Shown here piece by piece: positions 42,334-50,938 of a DNA stretch of 64,000 nucleotides (position 1 is the first letter of the stretch; the number at the start of each line of letters is the position of its first letter). Under the pieces are notes generated by a model. It saw nothing but the letters and a program-made list of their open reading frames with translations. It made no database searches and was not told the origin of the DNA. The translations under genes and the position numbers were made by a program. The stretch spans positions 18,080 to 82,079 of the forward strand of contig CAINOH010000024.1 of assembly GCA_903851445.1 (NCBI GenBank), in the 5' to 3' direction. The stretch is from an uncultured Microcaldota archaeon (GTDB taxonomy: Archaea > Micrarchaeota > Micrarchaeia > Norongarragalinales > CAINOH01).

Positions 42334-43776
42334 ATGCAGCTAGACCTTCCACTCGGCCCATGGACTCGGATGTTCAACGCCCAGTGGGGCGACTACCCGC
42401 TGATGGTGTACCAGAACCCCGACAAGATGATGATGCTCACCCTCTTTGAGAAGAGGGAAGGCAAGGTCACGGGCGCCCTGACTTTCCTCAAGAAGGGCTT
42501 TGTCATAGAAGGCGACATTTCCAAGATAGCGCTGTCGCAGCGCCAGGATGTCATGATTGTATCCAAAATATCGCGCGAGCACGCCGGGAAGTACCTGCTC
42601 ATAAGCTCCTCGCCCACGTTCATCGAGTACAACAGGGACTCGCTCACCAAGGCCATAACGCAGCAGGGCGCGGAAATCGAGCACCTTTCCAAGGCGATGA
42701 TAGAGATACTGCACGGCTACGAGTGCAAGGCAACGGACTTCCGCATTGTCGAGGACGACGAGCTGCAGCTCTTGCTCGGCGACCCGTTCTCGCTATTTGC
42801 CTACCTTTCCGTCTCAAAGGGCCAGGGGACGCGGGCGCAGCAGAACAAGGCAAAGTGCCTCTTCGGCATCGACCGCGACAACGAGCCGGTCAGCGTCAAA
42901 CTGACTTCCCTCCAGACCGTCGCAATCACCGGCGGCAGGCTCCCGCAGAGACTGCACGCGATGCACATAGTGCTCGAGTCCGCATTGATGAACAACATCT
43001 CGACAATGGTCTTTGACAGCGGCAGCACGTTCTCGGGCCTGGCACAGCCCAACAAGGACGCCTCGAAGTACGAGGAGTTCAAGCTCACATCGATCCCGCT
43101 GGGTTTCCCGTTTCGGGAGTACGAACTTGAGAAGGGCCTGTTCATCGACCTCTCAAAAATCGACCCGGAAGTGTTCCTGCTGGCGTTCGGGATTGAAAAA
43201 AGCGACATTGCAAGCGTAATCAAGCGGACGTACGTGGAAAAGCCCGGAAGCTTCCATGCGATGACCGACCTGGCCTTGGCAATGGACCAGCTCCACGAGA
43301 GCGCTGAAATCACGAGGTATACTATATGCAAGGCCATGAGGGCGGCGACGGTAATCCAAAAGAGCTCGCCCAACGTGTTCGCAAAGACCGGTGCCTTCGA
43401 GGCACCCGCAACTTCCGGCATAGGCAAGGTAATCCACGTCAACCTGTCCGGCCAGCAGCCCGACATCGCAATGCTTGCCGCCTATTCGCTGCTGGAGATT
43501 GCAACTTCGGACGACTCGCCCGAAAAATCGATGCTCCTTGCATTCACCCGCGATGCCACGGAGATACCGGCAGCAGTCATGTCAAAGCTGCGGGCCACTG
43601 CATCCAGCGGCACCCGGCTCGTCCTTTCCGCCCAGCACGAAAGTGACATTTCCGATTTCAACGCCACTCTCGGCATTGAAATAATCGGGGATGACGCCAT
43701 CCTTTCCGAGGAGGGCGAAAAACAGAGGAGAATCAGGCTGCGGCCAGCGTACTCTTTTGACAGCGAGCTTGCCTGA
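42334..43776 (+). CDS. HerA/DUF87-like protein lacking a Walker A motif
   Basis: 480 residues from ATG 42334 (TTG 42328 possible). The middle reads LFGIDRDNEPVSVKLTSLQTVAITGGRLPQRLHAMHIVLESALMNNISTMVFDSGSTFSGLA. This aligns in layout with the HerA core (...HVAI.G.TGSGKS....L.E.AL..G..V.VFD..G.F.GL), but the P-loop GxxGxGKS/T is replaced by GGRLPQRLHA. Later segments (GKVIHVNLSGQQPDIAMLAAYSLLEI, AFTRDATEIPAAVMSKLRATASSGTRLVLSAQHESDI) match the HerA Walker B and sensor regions. Probably a non-hydrolysing scaffold or an ATPase with an altered site. Confidence 0.62.
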   Translation: MQLDLPLGPWTRMFNAQWGDYPLMVYQNPDKMMMLTLFEKREGKVTGALTFLKKGFVIEGDISKIALSQRQDVMIVSKISREHAGKYLLISSSPTFIEYNRDSLTKAITQQGAEIEHLSKAMIEILHGYECKATDFRIVEDDELQLLLGDPFSLFAYLSVSKGQGTRAQQNKAKCLFGIDRDNEPVSVKLTSLQTVAITGGRLPQRLHAMHIVLESALMNNISTMVFDSGSTFSGLAQPNKDASKYEEFKLTSIPLGFPFREYELEKGLFIDLSKIDPEVFLLAFGIEKSDIASVIKRTYVEKPGSFHAMTDLALAMDQLHESAEITRYTICKAMRAATVIQKSSPNVFAKTGAFEAPATSGIGKVIHVNLSGQQPDIAMLAAYSLLEIATSDDSPEKSMLLAFTRDATEIPAAVMSKLRATASSGTRLVLSAQHESDISDFNATLGIEIIGDDAILSEEGEKQRRIRLRPAYSFDSELA

Positions 43777-43781
43777 GCCGC

Positions 43782-44192
43782 CTAGGTCCTGTGCTTGTCC
43801 AGCTCTTCAGCTATGAGCTTCCGCGCCTGCTTGAGCGTGACAAAGTCAAGGGGGTTTATCGAGTCAAGGGTATAATGGAGCTCGGACACCTCGGCCTTTG
43901 TAGCCGCCTGCTCGCGCAGCTCGGCAACCTGCTTCTTGAGCGCATCCACCTCGGAAGCAAGGCCCGAATTGGACTCGCCACTTGCGGGGAAAGAACCGGT
44001 TGAAGGCAACTGGCCCGCTGACTCGATCTTGGCCAGCTTGTCATTGTGGGTGACTATGGTCCTGCCGATGATGTCCTCGTTCTTCTCAATCATGCGAATT
44101 TTCTGGGCGATGAGGCTGATCTTGGAGTCCAGCATCTGGATTTCCGCCTTCAGGTCGTCGTACTTTTTCTGCGGAGTGGGGGAGTCTGACAT
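43782..44192 (-). CDS. Coiled-coil protein, function unknown
   Basis: 136 residues. Two coiled-coil stretches (KKYDDLKAEIQMLDSKISLIAQKIRMIEKNEDIIG and ASEVDALKKQVAELREQAATKAEVSELHYTLDSI) are split by a Ser/Gly-rich linker. It ends NPLDFVTLKQARKLIAEELDKHRT. The ending pattern INPL.FVT..Q...LI recurs in small archaeal coiled-coil proteins, but I cannot assign a family. It converges with the HerA-like gene, with a 5-bp gap. The gene upstream on its strand is absent; it diverges from the DUF4139 gene. Confidence 0.65.
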   Translation of the reverse strand: MSDSPTPQKKYDDLKAEIQMLDSKISLIAQKIRMIEKNEDIIGRTIVTHNDKLAKIESAGQLPSTGSFPASGESNSGLASEVDALKKQVAELREQAATKAEVSELHYTLDSINPLDFVTLKQARKLIAEELDKHRT

Positions 44193-44350
44193 GAGTTCAC
44201 CAGTGGATAATTACCTGACCAACTAATCACCCAACAGCGCCATAAAAACATTCTGATGCGGGTTTGGCCGCGGCATTTGCGCACATTAAAAAGCCGGCGT
44301 TTTTGAAAGACTAACATTAGCGCCCGTAAGAACGGGAAATGGTGGTTCCA

Positions 44351-45862
44351 ATGAAGAAAGCCCTGCCCCTGAAGGCAATCCTTGCCGCAATAGCGGTCGT
44401 TGTAGTGGTACTGGTCGTCGCTTTGGCTGCGCTGCCGCAGAACAACAGCGCTTCCATGAACATAAGCTGGAACAGCCTTGCTGACGCGCAAAAGGCGCCG
44501 GACTCGGACGCGCCAAAGGCGGTTGAGATTACGGTGTACCAGGCTCAGGACACTTATACTCCCTCGTACTGGAACAACGGCTACCGGTCCACCACGCAGG
44601 CGCTCAACTACAACCCGTCCGACGGGATTGCGCTTGTCAAGGAGACGCGCAACGTCGACCTGCCAGCAGGAGTTGCAAGCCTTGCAATCAAGGGCACCTC
44701 GGCATACCTCGACCCGACAAGCGTGCATCTTTCGGACCTTTCAGGAAAGTCGCTTTCCATACTCGAACAGAACTATGATTATGACTTGGTGGATGGTTAC
44801 AAGTTGCTTGACAAGTACATTGACAAGCAGATTACGGTCAAGTCCGGAAACGACACCACTACAGGCGTGCTGCTTTCCGCAAGCGGCCCGGTCCTGCAGA
44901 CTGCAAACGGCGTGACCGTGCTCTCAGGCTACGACAAGATAGATTTCCCGTCGCTTCCCGAGGGCCTCATCACCACGCCCACAATCAGCTGGATCCTGGA
45001 CTCGCAGGCTGCTGGCAGCCGCGACGTCGAGGTCAGCTACCTTACAAGCGGGCTCAACTGGAACGCGAACTACGTGGCAATTGACAACGCCGACGACACC
45101 GCGCTTTCCCTCCAGGCGTGGATTTCGCTGCGCAACGATGCGGGAACAACGTTCAAGGACGCCAAGCTCAAGCTCGTTGCCGGTGACATCAACGTTGTGA
45201 CTCCGAACGCATACCCAAGTTACGCGACTATGGACGCTTACGGCGCAAACGGAAAGGTCGCAGCTGTTACCGAGCAGAGCTTCTTCGAGTACCACCTCTA
45301 CACGCTCGAGCGGCCGACCACGATTGCATCAGGCCAGGTCAAGCAGGTTGAGATGACAAGCGCGGACAACGTCGCCGCAAAGAAGGAGTACATCTACGAC
45401 GCGTCGCAAAGCTCGAAGGTTTCAGTAAAGCTTGGCTTCAACAACACCGAAAAGTCCGGGCTTGGCATTGCGCTGCCCAAGGGCAAGGTGCGCGTGTACA
45501 AGGCGGACTCCACAGGTTCGCTGCAGTTCCTCGGCGAGGACTCGATTGACCACACGCCGAAGGACGAGGCGGTCAAATTGACCATTGGAAACGCGTTTGA
45601 CATTGTTGCTGAGAAGACGACCACCGACTCCTCGATGAGCGGAAGCTGCTCGAGCAGGTACTCCTACAGGATAACGCTCCGCAACCACAAGGCCGAACCA
45701 GTCACTATCAAGGTTGTTGAGCACGCGTACGGCGAGTGGGACGTAACTAGCGAGACTTTCACGCACACCAAGGACTCGGCGACACAGCTTTCGTGGAACG
45801 TGCCTGTTGCTGCTGATGGCACTTCAACTGTCGAGTACACGATTAGGACGGTGACTTGCTAA
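44351..45862 (+). CDS. DUF4139-type membrane-anchored surface protein
   Basis: 503 residues from ATG 44351, 5 nt after GGTGG. An N-terminal signal anchor (KAILAAIAVVVVVLVVALAAL) leads into an extracellular beta-rich protein. The centre (ISWILDSQAAGSRDVEVSYLTSGLNWNANYVAI and LQAWISLRNDAGTTFKDAKLKLVAGDIN) is the DUF4139 signature, followed by KVRVYKADSTGSLQFLGEDSIDHTPKDEAVKLTIGNAFDIVAEK. Family members are surface proteins of unknown role (mucoidy-inhibitor A relatives). A Cys pair lies at SGSCSS and the final TC. A hairpin and T-run follow the stop. Confidence 0.85.
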   Translation: MKKALPLKAILAAIAVVVVVLVVALAALPQNNSASMNISWNSLADAQKAPDSDAPKAVEITVYQAQDTYTPSYWNNGYRSTTQALNYNPSDGIALVKETRNVDLPAGVASLAIKGTSAYLDPTSVHLSDLSGKSLSILEQNYDYDLVDGYKLLDKYIDKQITVKSGNDTTTGVLLSASGPVLQTANGVTVLSGYDKIDFPSLPEGLITTPTISWILDSQAAGSRDVEVSYLTSGLNWNANYVAIDNADDTALSLQAWISLRNDAGTTFKDAKLKLVAGDINVVTPNAYPSYATMDAYGANGKVAAVTEQSFFEYHLYTLERPTTIASGQVKQVEMTSADNVAAKKEYIYDASQSSKVSVKLGFNNTEKSGLGIALPKGKVRVYKADSTGSLQFLGEDSIDHTPKDEAVKLTIGNAFDIVAEKTTTDSSMSGSCSSRYSYRITLRNHKAEPVTIKVVEHAYGEWDVTSETFTHTKDSATQLSWNVPVAADGTSTVEYTIRTVTC

Positions 45863-45873
45863 GAAGAAGCGCT

Positions 45874-45905
45874 GGAGGCTTTTGCTTCCTTTTCTTTTAT
45901 ATTTT
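45874..45905 (+). terminator. Hairpin plus T-rich tract after the DUF4139 gene
   Basis: GGAGGC-TTTT-GCTTCC forms a 6-bp stem (one G-T), followed by ttttcttttatattttttt. Hairpin then T-run is a clear terminator layout. The rest of the gap to 46107 holds another small stem (CCGGC-TGC-GCCGG near 45971) and no gene. Confidence 0.6.
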
Positions 45906-46106
45906 TTTATTTTCTATTTCTTTTTGAATTTTCTGAAAGAAGGCTACTGCAAAGGTTGGCGCCCAAAAAACCGGCTGCGCCGGTGACAAGATACCTCATT
46001 TATACCATAGCAGACAAATTATGAACCCCGCAGTAATATAGTAATTTGCCGGCTGCTTTGCTGCCCGGGCGCTAGAGCCACAAGAAAATAGGCAGAGTGT
46101 TTTTCA

Positions 46107-47414
46107 ATGATTTCACGAATCTCCCGCTTGTATGAAAAACAAAAGGGCGGTTTCCTGTTCCTTGGGATAGTCTCGAACGCCTGCGCAGTCCTGAGCATGG
46201 GAATTTCCTACTTGTTCAACATATTGATGGCCCGAAGCCTCAGCCTTTCCGACTTCGGCCTGCTCGGGGTTGCAATAGCGTATTACACCATCCTCATCAT
46301 TCCCACCGGCAGCCTGAGTACGATACTGACCCGCGAGTTTTCCAAGCTGCAGAAAGCAGGAAAGCAGCAAGAGATAGCTTTCCTTGCAAGGAAATACGCC
46401 AAAAAAGCCCTCCTATACAGCGGCCTTGTCACGCTATTGGTGATTACTGCCGCACTGGCACTATCCAAGCCCGAAGTAGCCATAATCGTATTCCTTGTGC
46501 CTATAGGCTATGCGGCAATCCCGCTCAACAGCATACTCCAGTCTTCCGAACGCATTGTCGCGCTGTCAATATTGGGCCTTGCAGGCGCGGTATTGAAGCT
46601 CGTTTTCGGCCTGGCTGTGGTTGCACTTGGCTTTGGCCTGTTTGGGGCAGCAGGGGCAATATCCACATCCGGTCTCCTGATAATCGCAACAACCTACCTC
46701 ATCCTCAAGGATTCCCTTTCCAAGACGGCAAGGTTCAAGCTGGGTCTGAGAAAGGCGCTCTCGCTCACAACAGCCATACTGGTAATCCAAGGCCTGTTCC
46801 TCTACGCCGACTTGTTTGCAGTTCAGAACTTCCTTGGCAACGGCCAGACCGGGCTCTACAACGTGGCAGAGACAACTGCAAAGATAACCTATTTCCTCAC
46901 TGGCGCGGTGATACTCGTCCTTTTGCCGAAAATGGCGAAGCTGGACTTCACAAAGGACAAACGTAAGATTGCCATGCTACTGCTTGGCGGCACGGCGTTC
47001 CTTTTGCCTCCGGCGCTTGTCCTAATCGGCTTTCCAAGAGAAATCGTGCTCTTCTTCTACGGTGACAAGTTCAGCCAGGCAATCCCCGCGTTCCAGGCGC
47101 TCGCAGCCGGATTCCTAATCTACTCGATATTCAACATCGTGCAATACGGCCTGCTTGCCAAGGGAAAGGAAAGGGACGTGCTTGCAATCAACGCAGCAGG
47201 CCTTGGCCTGCACTGCTTCCTGCTGTCATACTTTGTGCCTTTGCAAGGCCTGACTGGAGCCGGGATCGCGGTTATAATCTCCTCAACAGCATTGCTTGCG
47301 GCCAGCATCGTGGCGTTGGTAGGGTATACACGGAAAAAATCCACAAAACGACCATTCATATTAGTTCATACTATTCGCAAAAAAGGGATTAAGCTTATAT
47401 ACCAAAATTCCTGA
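46107..47414 (+). CDS. Oligosaccharide flippase (Wzx-like)
   Basis: 435 residues, about 12 membrane helices, no soluble domain. N-terminal GIVSNACAVLSMGISYLFNILMARSLSLSDFGLLGVAIAYY is the polysaccharide-synthesis MATE/MOP pattern (..R.LS..DFG......). It flips lipid-linked sugar across the membrane. It lies upstream of an S-layer-like glycoprotein gene and 3.5 kb from the sugar-nucleotide cluster, so it may export the glycan made there. The start is ATG 46107 without a clear ribosome binding site. Confidence 0.88.
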   Translation: MISRISRLYEKQKGGFLFLGIVSNACAVLSMGISYLFNILMARSLSLSDFGLLGVAIAYYTILIIPTGSLSTILTREFSKLQKAGKQQEIAFLARKYAKKALLYSGLVTLLVITAALALSKPEVAIIVFLVPIGYAAIPLNSILQSSERIVALSILGLAGAVLKLVFGLAVVALGFGLFGAAGAISTSGLLIIATTYLILKDSLSKTARFKLGLRKALSLTTAILVIQGLFLYADLFAVQNFLGNGQTGLYNVAETTAKITYFLTGAVILVLLPKMAKLDFTKDKRKIAMLLLGGTAFLLPPALVLIGFPREIVLFFYGDKFSQAIPAFQALAAGFLIYSIFNIVQYGLLAKGKERDVLAINAAGLGLHCFLLSYFVPLQGLTGAGIAVIISSTALLAASIVALVGYTRKKSTKRPFILVHTIRKKGIKLIYQNS

Positions 47415-47461
47415 TAGTTACTAGTTGTTTTCATTAAAGGTTATTAGAGGGGTTTCCAACA

Positions 47462-49450
47462 ATGACATCCGAAGGTTCCCGCATAGAAAAAATCGTAAAG
47501 AACAAGCTGGTGATTTCAGCGGTAATTACCGTTGGAATAATCGCAGCACTGTTCTATTCGGTGCCTGCGTATGCATTCTGGGTCGGGAATGGCAATGTCG
47601 GCGTAAGCTGGATGAACGGGACCCGCGACGTGACAATCACGGTGCCGATAGTAAAGAATATAGACGAGGTCATCAATAACGTCTCCGCAAAAATAATGGT
47701 GAACGGGTCAACTGCCGGAGCCATCCTTGGCAAGGACTACGTTTACGCGACCAACTGCTCGCCTGAATACTATTTTGATACGTCCACTGGATATGGAACA
47801 GGGGGATATGGAGAGGCTCGAACTGGGTATGGATACGGAGTTCGTGGACAGATATACTCCCTGTCTACCGGGTACGGATACCAGTACGAATATGGATATG
47901 GATACGGCTACTATGGCCAGATGACACTTAATGCATCCTCACCACTCTATTGCACGTTCACTTTCAGGAGCCTCGAATACAATACGGCTTATCCAGGAGC
48001 TTACATTTACGTCAACGACATCCAGCTCGACCAGGCTGTGAGTTTCACGCCTACAATCTACGTTTTTGACTATGCATCCATATTCGGAGCAGTCAAGACC
48101 GCGCTCCTGGCACAGAACGTCTACACCAACATCGACACGTGCGCTGCAACTGCAAACGCCTGCAGCGGCCTGTACTTCAACAAGACCCTCGCGACCAACG
48201 CAAGCGTCGGAGGCAACATAACGTTCACTGGCACCCTTGACCTTACAAGCGCCAGCACAATCAGCTTCCTGCAGGGCCTCCAGAACAAGATGAACGCCTC
48301 GCAGGGAATGGTGCAGCTGAACGCGTCATTGACAAGCGCGTCGGACGTGGCGCAGTTCGCAAATGCGGGCACGATAATCACCCTCGTCGGGTTGCCCAAC
48401 TACGGCGCGGCTGTCCCGTCGCTTACTGTCACTTACGACAACGGCACAATAACGACCAACGCGTCCGAAGTCTCGGGACTGACTTACGACGGCGCTGCCG
48501 GAACATTGAGATTCACGGCGTCGCACTTGTCAAAGTACCAGGCTAACGTGCCGTACATTGCAAGCACATCGAACGTCACAATCAATGACAGCACAAGCCA
48601 GGTCATCATCAATGCGGGCACTCCCGCGTTCACGGCGACCATCCCAAGCAATGCGACATCCGCAGTGCTCAACACCACGGCTTACCTGAAGAGCAACGCT
48701 ACGATGACCAACGTCACAATCAACGTGTCCGTCATTGCGATTTCGACATCCCCGCTGCTTTCAGGCACGGTGAACGTCACATTCCCGGCGAACGTCACGA
48801 TATACGGCCCTGCTGGCTGGAACGGCCAGATTGGCCTTCCGATAATCGAGCTGACTTCGAGCGCGAATGCAGGCACCGGAACCGCCACCAAGGCGGTTGT
48901 CCAGCTTGGTTTTGGCGAGGTACAACTGAACTTCTCCAAGGCAGTGCGCATCCTCCTGCCCGGGATGGCAGGCAAGCTTGCGGCGTACAGCCGCGGCGGC
49001 GTTGTCACATTGATAACGACCAACTGCACCAGGGACTCGCAGTCTGACGGCGACGGCCTTGCGCCTGCAGGTGACTGCAAGATAGATGTCGGCTCGGACC
49101 TGGTGATTTGGACCAAGCACTTCACACTGTTCTTTGCATATGTCGGTGGTTCGACAATTAGTTCGTCGTCAGGATTGTACTACACGACCACTGCGTCGGT
49201 AACTCCCACCCCGGCCGCCACCGCGGTTGCATCCGGGACTCCGACTGCGGTTCCGACTGTCTCTGGGACTCCGATTGAGACGCCCGCGCCCGGACAGGCA
49301 ACTGTAACTGCGCAGCCTTCAGTGACTGCGTCAGTCACACCGACTGGGACGTCCACCGGCACAACTGCTGGCAATGACATGCTCTGGATAATCGTCGGAG
49401 TAGTCATCCTGGCTGCTGCAGCGGCGTACGTTCTAATGCAGAAAAAGTAA
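47462..49450 (+). CDS. S-layer-like glycoprotein with Gly/Tyr-rich repeat and C-terminal anchor
   Basis: 662 residues. An N-terminal signal/anchor helix (NKLVISAVITVGIIAALFYSVPAYA) is followed by an Ig-like domain and a striking Gly/Tyr-rich stretch (TSTGYGTGGYGEARTGYGYG, later STGYGYQYEYGYGYGYYG). About twenty N-x-S/T sequons are spread through the body. A Thr/Pro-rich stalk (TPTPAATAVASGTPTAVPTVSGTP) precedes a final membrane helix (MLWIIVGVVILAAAAAYVLMQKK). This is the layout of an archaeal S-layer or surface glycoprotein. It follows the flippase gene by 47 bp. A strong hairpin terminator follows the stop. Confidence 0.82.
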   Translation: MTSEGSRIEKIVKNKLVISAVITVGIIAALFYSVPAYAFWVGNGNVGVSWMNGTRDVTITVPIVKNIDEVINNVSAKIMVNGSTAGAILGKDYVYATNCSPEYYFDTSTGYGTGGYGEARTGYGYGVRGQIYSLSTGYGYQYEYGYGYGYYGQMTLNASSPLYCTFTFRSLEYNTAYPGAYIYVNDIQLDQAVSFTPTIYVFDYASIFGAVKTALLAQNVYTNIDTCAATANACSGLYFNKTLATNASVGGNITFTGTLDLTSASTISFLQGLQNKMNASQGMVQLNASLTSASDVAQFANAGTIITLVGLPNYGAAVPSLTVTYDNGTITTNASEVSGLTYDGAAGTLRFTASHLSKYQANVPYIASTSNVTINDSTSQVIINAGTPAFTATIPSNATSAVLNTTAYLKSNATMTNVTINVSVIAISTSPLLSGTVNVTFPANVTIYGPAGWNGQIGLPIIELTSSANAGTGTATKAVVQLGFGEVQLNFSKAVRILLPGMAGKLAAYSRGGVVTLITTNCTRDSQSDGDGLAPAGDCKIDVGSDLVIWTKHFTLFFAYVGGSTISSSSGLYYTTTASVTPTPAATAVASGTPTAVPTVSGTPIETPAPGQATVTAQPSVTASVTPTGTSTGTTAGNDMLWIIVGVVILAAAAAYVLMQKK

Positions 49451-49461
49451 AAGCCGCATAG

Positions 49462-49500
49462 GGCCGCGATAGCGGCCAATCCCCTTTTTCTTCTTTTTTT
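49462..49500 (+). terminator. Perfect hairpin and T-rich tract after the S-layer-like gene
   Basis: GGCCGC-GATA-GCGGCC is a perfect 6-bp stem (49462-49477), followed by cccctttttcttctttttttc. Strong terminator layout, fitting a highly transcribed surface-protein gene. Confidence 0.7.
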
Positions 49501-49573
49501 CATTTTCATCCCCTTCAGGTTAACCAATAAATAGCGACCTTTCCATAACCAGTTCGGGAAGGCGAAGGTTGAA

Positions 49574-49888
49574 ATGTCAGTAGTCAGCAAGATTGTTTAC
49601 TCCGGAGTGGACTTCGTGATAGGCGGGTTCCTCCTGTTCATAGCTCCCCGGGTCGGCGACTCGGACATAATGGCCTTCTGGCTCATCGGCATTGGCGTGA
49701 TGACCCTGATGAAGGCCACGCTCCCGCCCAATACGATGCTTGCCAAGGTCTTTTACGGCGGCACGGATGTCCTGATTGGCCTGTTCATGCTGTCAAGCGC
49801 CCAATCGCTTGGCGGGACGGCGGCGGCGTTTGCCTGGGTGCTGCTTGTCCGCGCCGGAGCCACTGCTGCAGGGCTGATTATAGACTAA
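49574..49888 (+). CDS. Small membrane protein, FYGGTD family (copy 1)
   Basis: 104 residues, four membrane helices. The two halves resemble each other: VSKIVYSGVDFVIGGFLLFIAP near residue 3 and LAKVFYGGTDVLIGLFMLSSAQ near residue 57. It is thus an internal duplication of a two-helix unit that starts with the motif K-V-F-Y-G-G-T-D. The next gene encodes a paralogue. No named family is recognised. The ATG follows GGGAAGGCGAAGG. Confidence 0.75.
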   Translation: MSVVSKIVYSGVDFVIGGFLLFIAPRVGDSDIMAFWLIGIGVMTLMKATLPPNTMLAKVFYGGTDVLIGLFMLSSAQSLGGTAAAFAWVLLVRAGATAAGLIID

Positions 49889-49910
49889 ACGGGTAAAAGA
49901 CGGTTGTAGC

Positions 49911-50219
49911 ATGTCCATTGTTTCCCGGTTGTTTTACGGCGGAACCGACCTCCTGTTCTCGGTTTACCTGTTCTTTGCGCCCCAGGTCGCCTGGCTGGAC
50001 ATGGTCACGTTCTTCATGTTCGGCAGGGCAATGATGACCCTGGTGGGCGCGCACATAACGCCATACACTATGGAGTCCAAGCTGTTCTACGGCGGCTCGG
50101 ACGTGCTGATGGGCTTGTTCCTCCTTGCCAATTCGATGTCGATTGGCGCGCTTTCGGGCAATTACGGCACTTTCCTGGTTTTCCGCGGAATCCTGACCTG
50201 GGCCAACATCGAAGTTTGA
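49911..50219 (+). CDS. Small membrane protein, FYGGTD family (copy 2)
   Basis: 102 residues, four membrane helices, paralogous to the preceding gene 22 bp upstream. Halves: VSRLFYGGTDLLFSVYLFFAPQ and ESKLFYGGSDVLMGLFLLANSM. Together the two proteins show four copies of the pattern [KR][VL]FYGG[TS]D[VL]L. An acidic residue in the membrane-edge motif may be functional. Tandem pairing suggests a heteromeric membrane complex. Function unknown. Confidence 0.75.
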   Translation: MSIVSRLFYGGTDLLFSVYLFFAPQVAWLDMVTFFMFGRAMMTLVGAHITPYTMESKLFYGGSDVLMGLFLLANSMSIGALSGNYGTFLVFRGILTWANIEV

Positions 50220-50245
50220 AAACATTAGAAGACGCGGCCATTTTT

Positions 50246-50506
50246 TCACCTGAACGACTTGTACCACTTTTCGTATTCCTTATGCGTCGCAAAGCAGTGG
50301 ATTACGAAAAGCGTTTCCTCTTTGACATCAAATACGAGGCGCGCCTGACGAGTTACGTCCTCGACGTTATGTGGCATCCCAAACCGGAGGTGCCTGCGTG
50401 GAGGCATCTGTGAAAGCTTCTCCAGATGACTCTTGAAATAGACCTGAAGATGGCGTTCCAATGCAAGGAATTCTTCGCGCGCTGCTGGCTTGAATTCGAC
50501 TTGCAT
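50246..50506 (-). CDS. RelE/ParE-like toxin (TA module 2)
   Basis: 86 residues, paralogous to the toxin at 17563. It shares MPPRRHLRFG.PH.VE.VT..AR and CFATHKEYE.WY, with the same helix-then-strands layout (FKPAAREEFLALERHLQVYFKSHLEKL; ARLVFDVKEETLFVIHCF). The ATG at 50506 lies immediately after the antitoxin stop (1 bp between), so translation is directly coupled, with a GGAGG inside the antitoxin end. Target (ribosome or gyrase) is undetermined. It converges with the FYGGTD gene. Confidence 0.83.
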   Translation of the reverse strand: MQVEFKPAAREEFLALERHLQVYFKSHLEKLSQMPPRRHLRFGMPHNVEDVTRQARLVFDVKEETLFVIHCFATHKEYEKWYKSFR

Positions 50507-50507
50507 C

Positions 50508-50744
50508 TCAAAGCCCTGCCTCCTTCATAACTTTTGACATCGGTATTGTCTTGACCTTGCCAGCGACTATGGGTGCCATCTCGATTTCAACACCTTTGTG
50601 GACCAGCTGCACCTCTTCCTCCTTTATCTGCCGGTCGTAGGCAACCAGCGCCTGGCGGATCACTTCGGTCTGGTTTCCCGCGTATCCTTTTTCTATAAGT
50701 CCCGACAGTATCCGTTCGTATGGCGCGCCGAGATTGATGTTCAT
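50508..50744 (-). CDS. Ribbon-helix-helix antitoxin (TA module 2)
   Basis: 78 residues from ATG 50744 (MNINLGAPYERILSGLIEKGYAG), after AGGTGA; the 21 extra residues of the listed ORF come from the promoter region. ParD/CopG-like N-terminus with EVIRQALVAYDRQ, then a charged toxin-binding tail (EEEVQLVHKGVEIEMAPIVAGKVKTIPMSKVMKEAGL). It is the same length as the antitoxin of module 1 and clearly paralogous. Upstream lies a perfect inverted repeat and TATA-like element, consistent with autoregulation. Confidence 0.85.
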   Translation of the reverse strand: MNINLGAPYERILSGLIEKGYAGNQTEVIRQALVAYDRQIKEEEVQLVHKGVEIEMAPIVAGKVKTIPMSKVMKEAGL

Positions 50745-50761
50745 AAAATCACCTATGACTA

Positions 50762-50777
50762 TTAGATGAACATCTAA
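50762..50777 (-). promoter_or_regulatory. Inverted repeat operator of TA module 2
   Basis: TTAGATG-AA-CATCTAA is a perfect 7-bp inverted repeat with a 2-nt spacer, 17 nt before the antitoxin start. The minus strand carries TAATATAT (TATA-like) immediately upstream of it, so a bound antitoxin dimer would cover the transcription start. The arrangement parallels module 1 (6-bp arms, 2-nt spacer). Confidence 0.6.
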
Positions 50778-50938
50778 GGATATATTAGTTATGCATTGGT
50801 TAAGCATGGGCTTTCCGCTTATTTTCCTTGGAGTGTTGACTAATCAAGCCTTTCGCAACCGCATTTCCGCTGAATTCCAAGGCGCTGAAAGCCTTAAAAC
50901 CAGCCTTTTCCCTAATTTAGGTTAAGCTGATTTTTACC

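Noticed and set aside
43782-44192. Archaellum accessory (FlaC/D/E-like) assignment for the coiled-coil protein
   Set aside because: Only coiled-coil likeness and an INPL.FVT ending; no archaellin, FlaI or FlaJ genes nearby.
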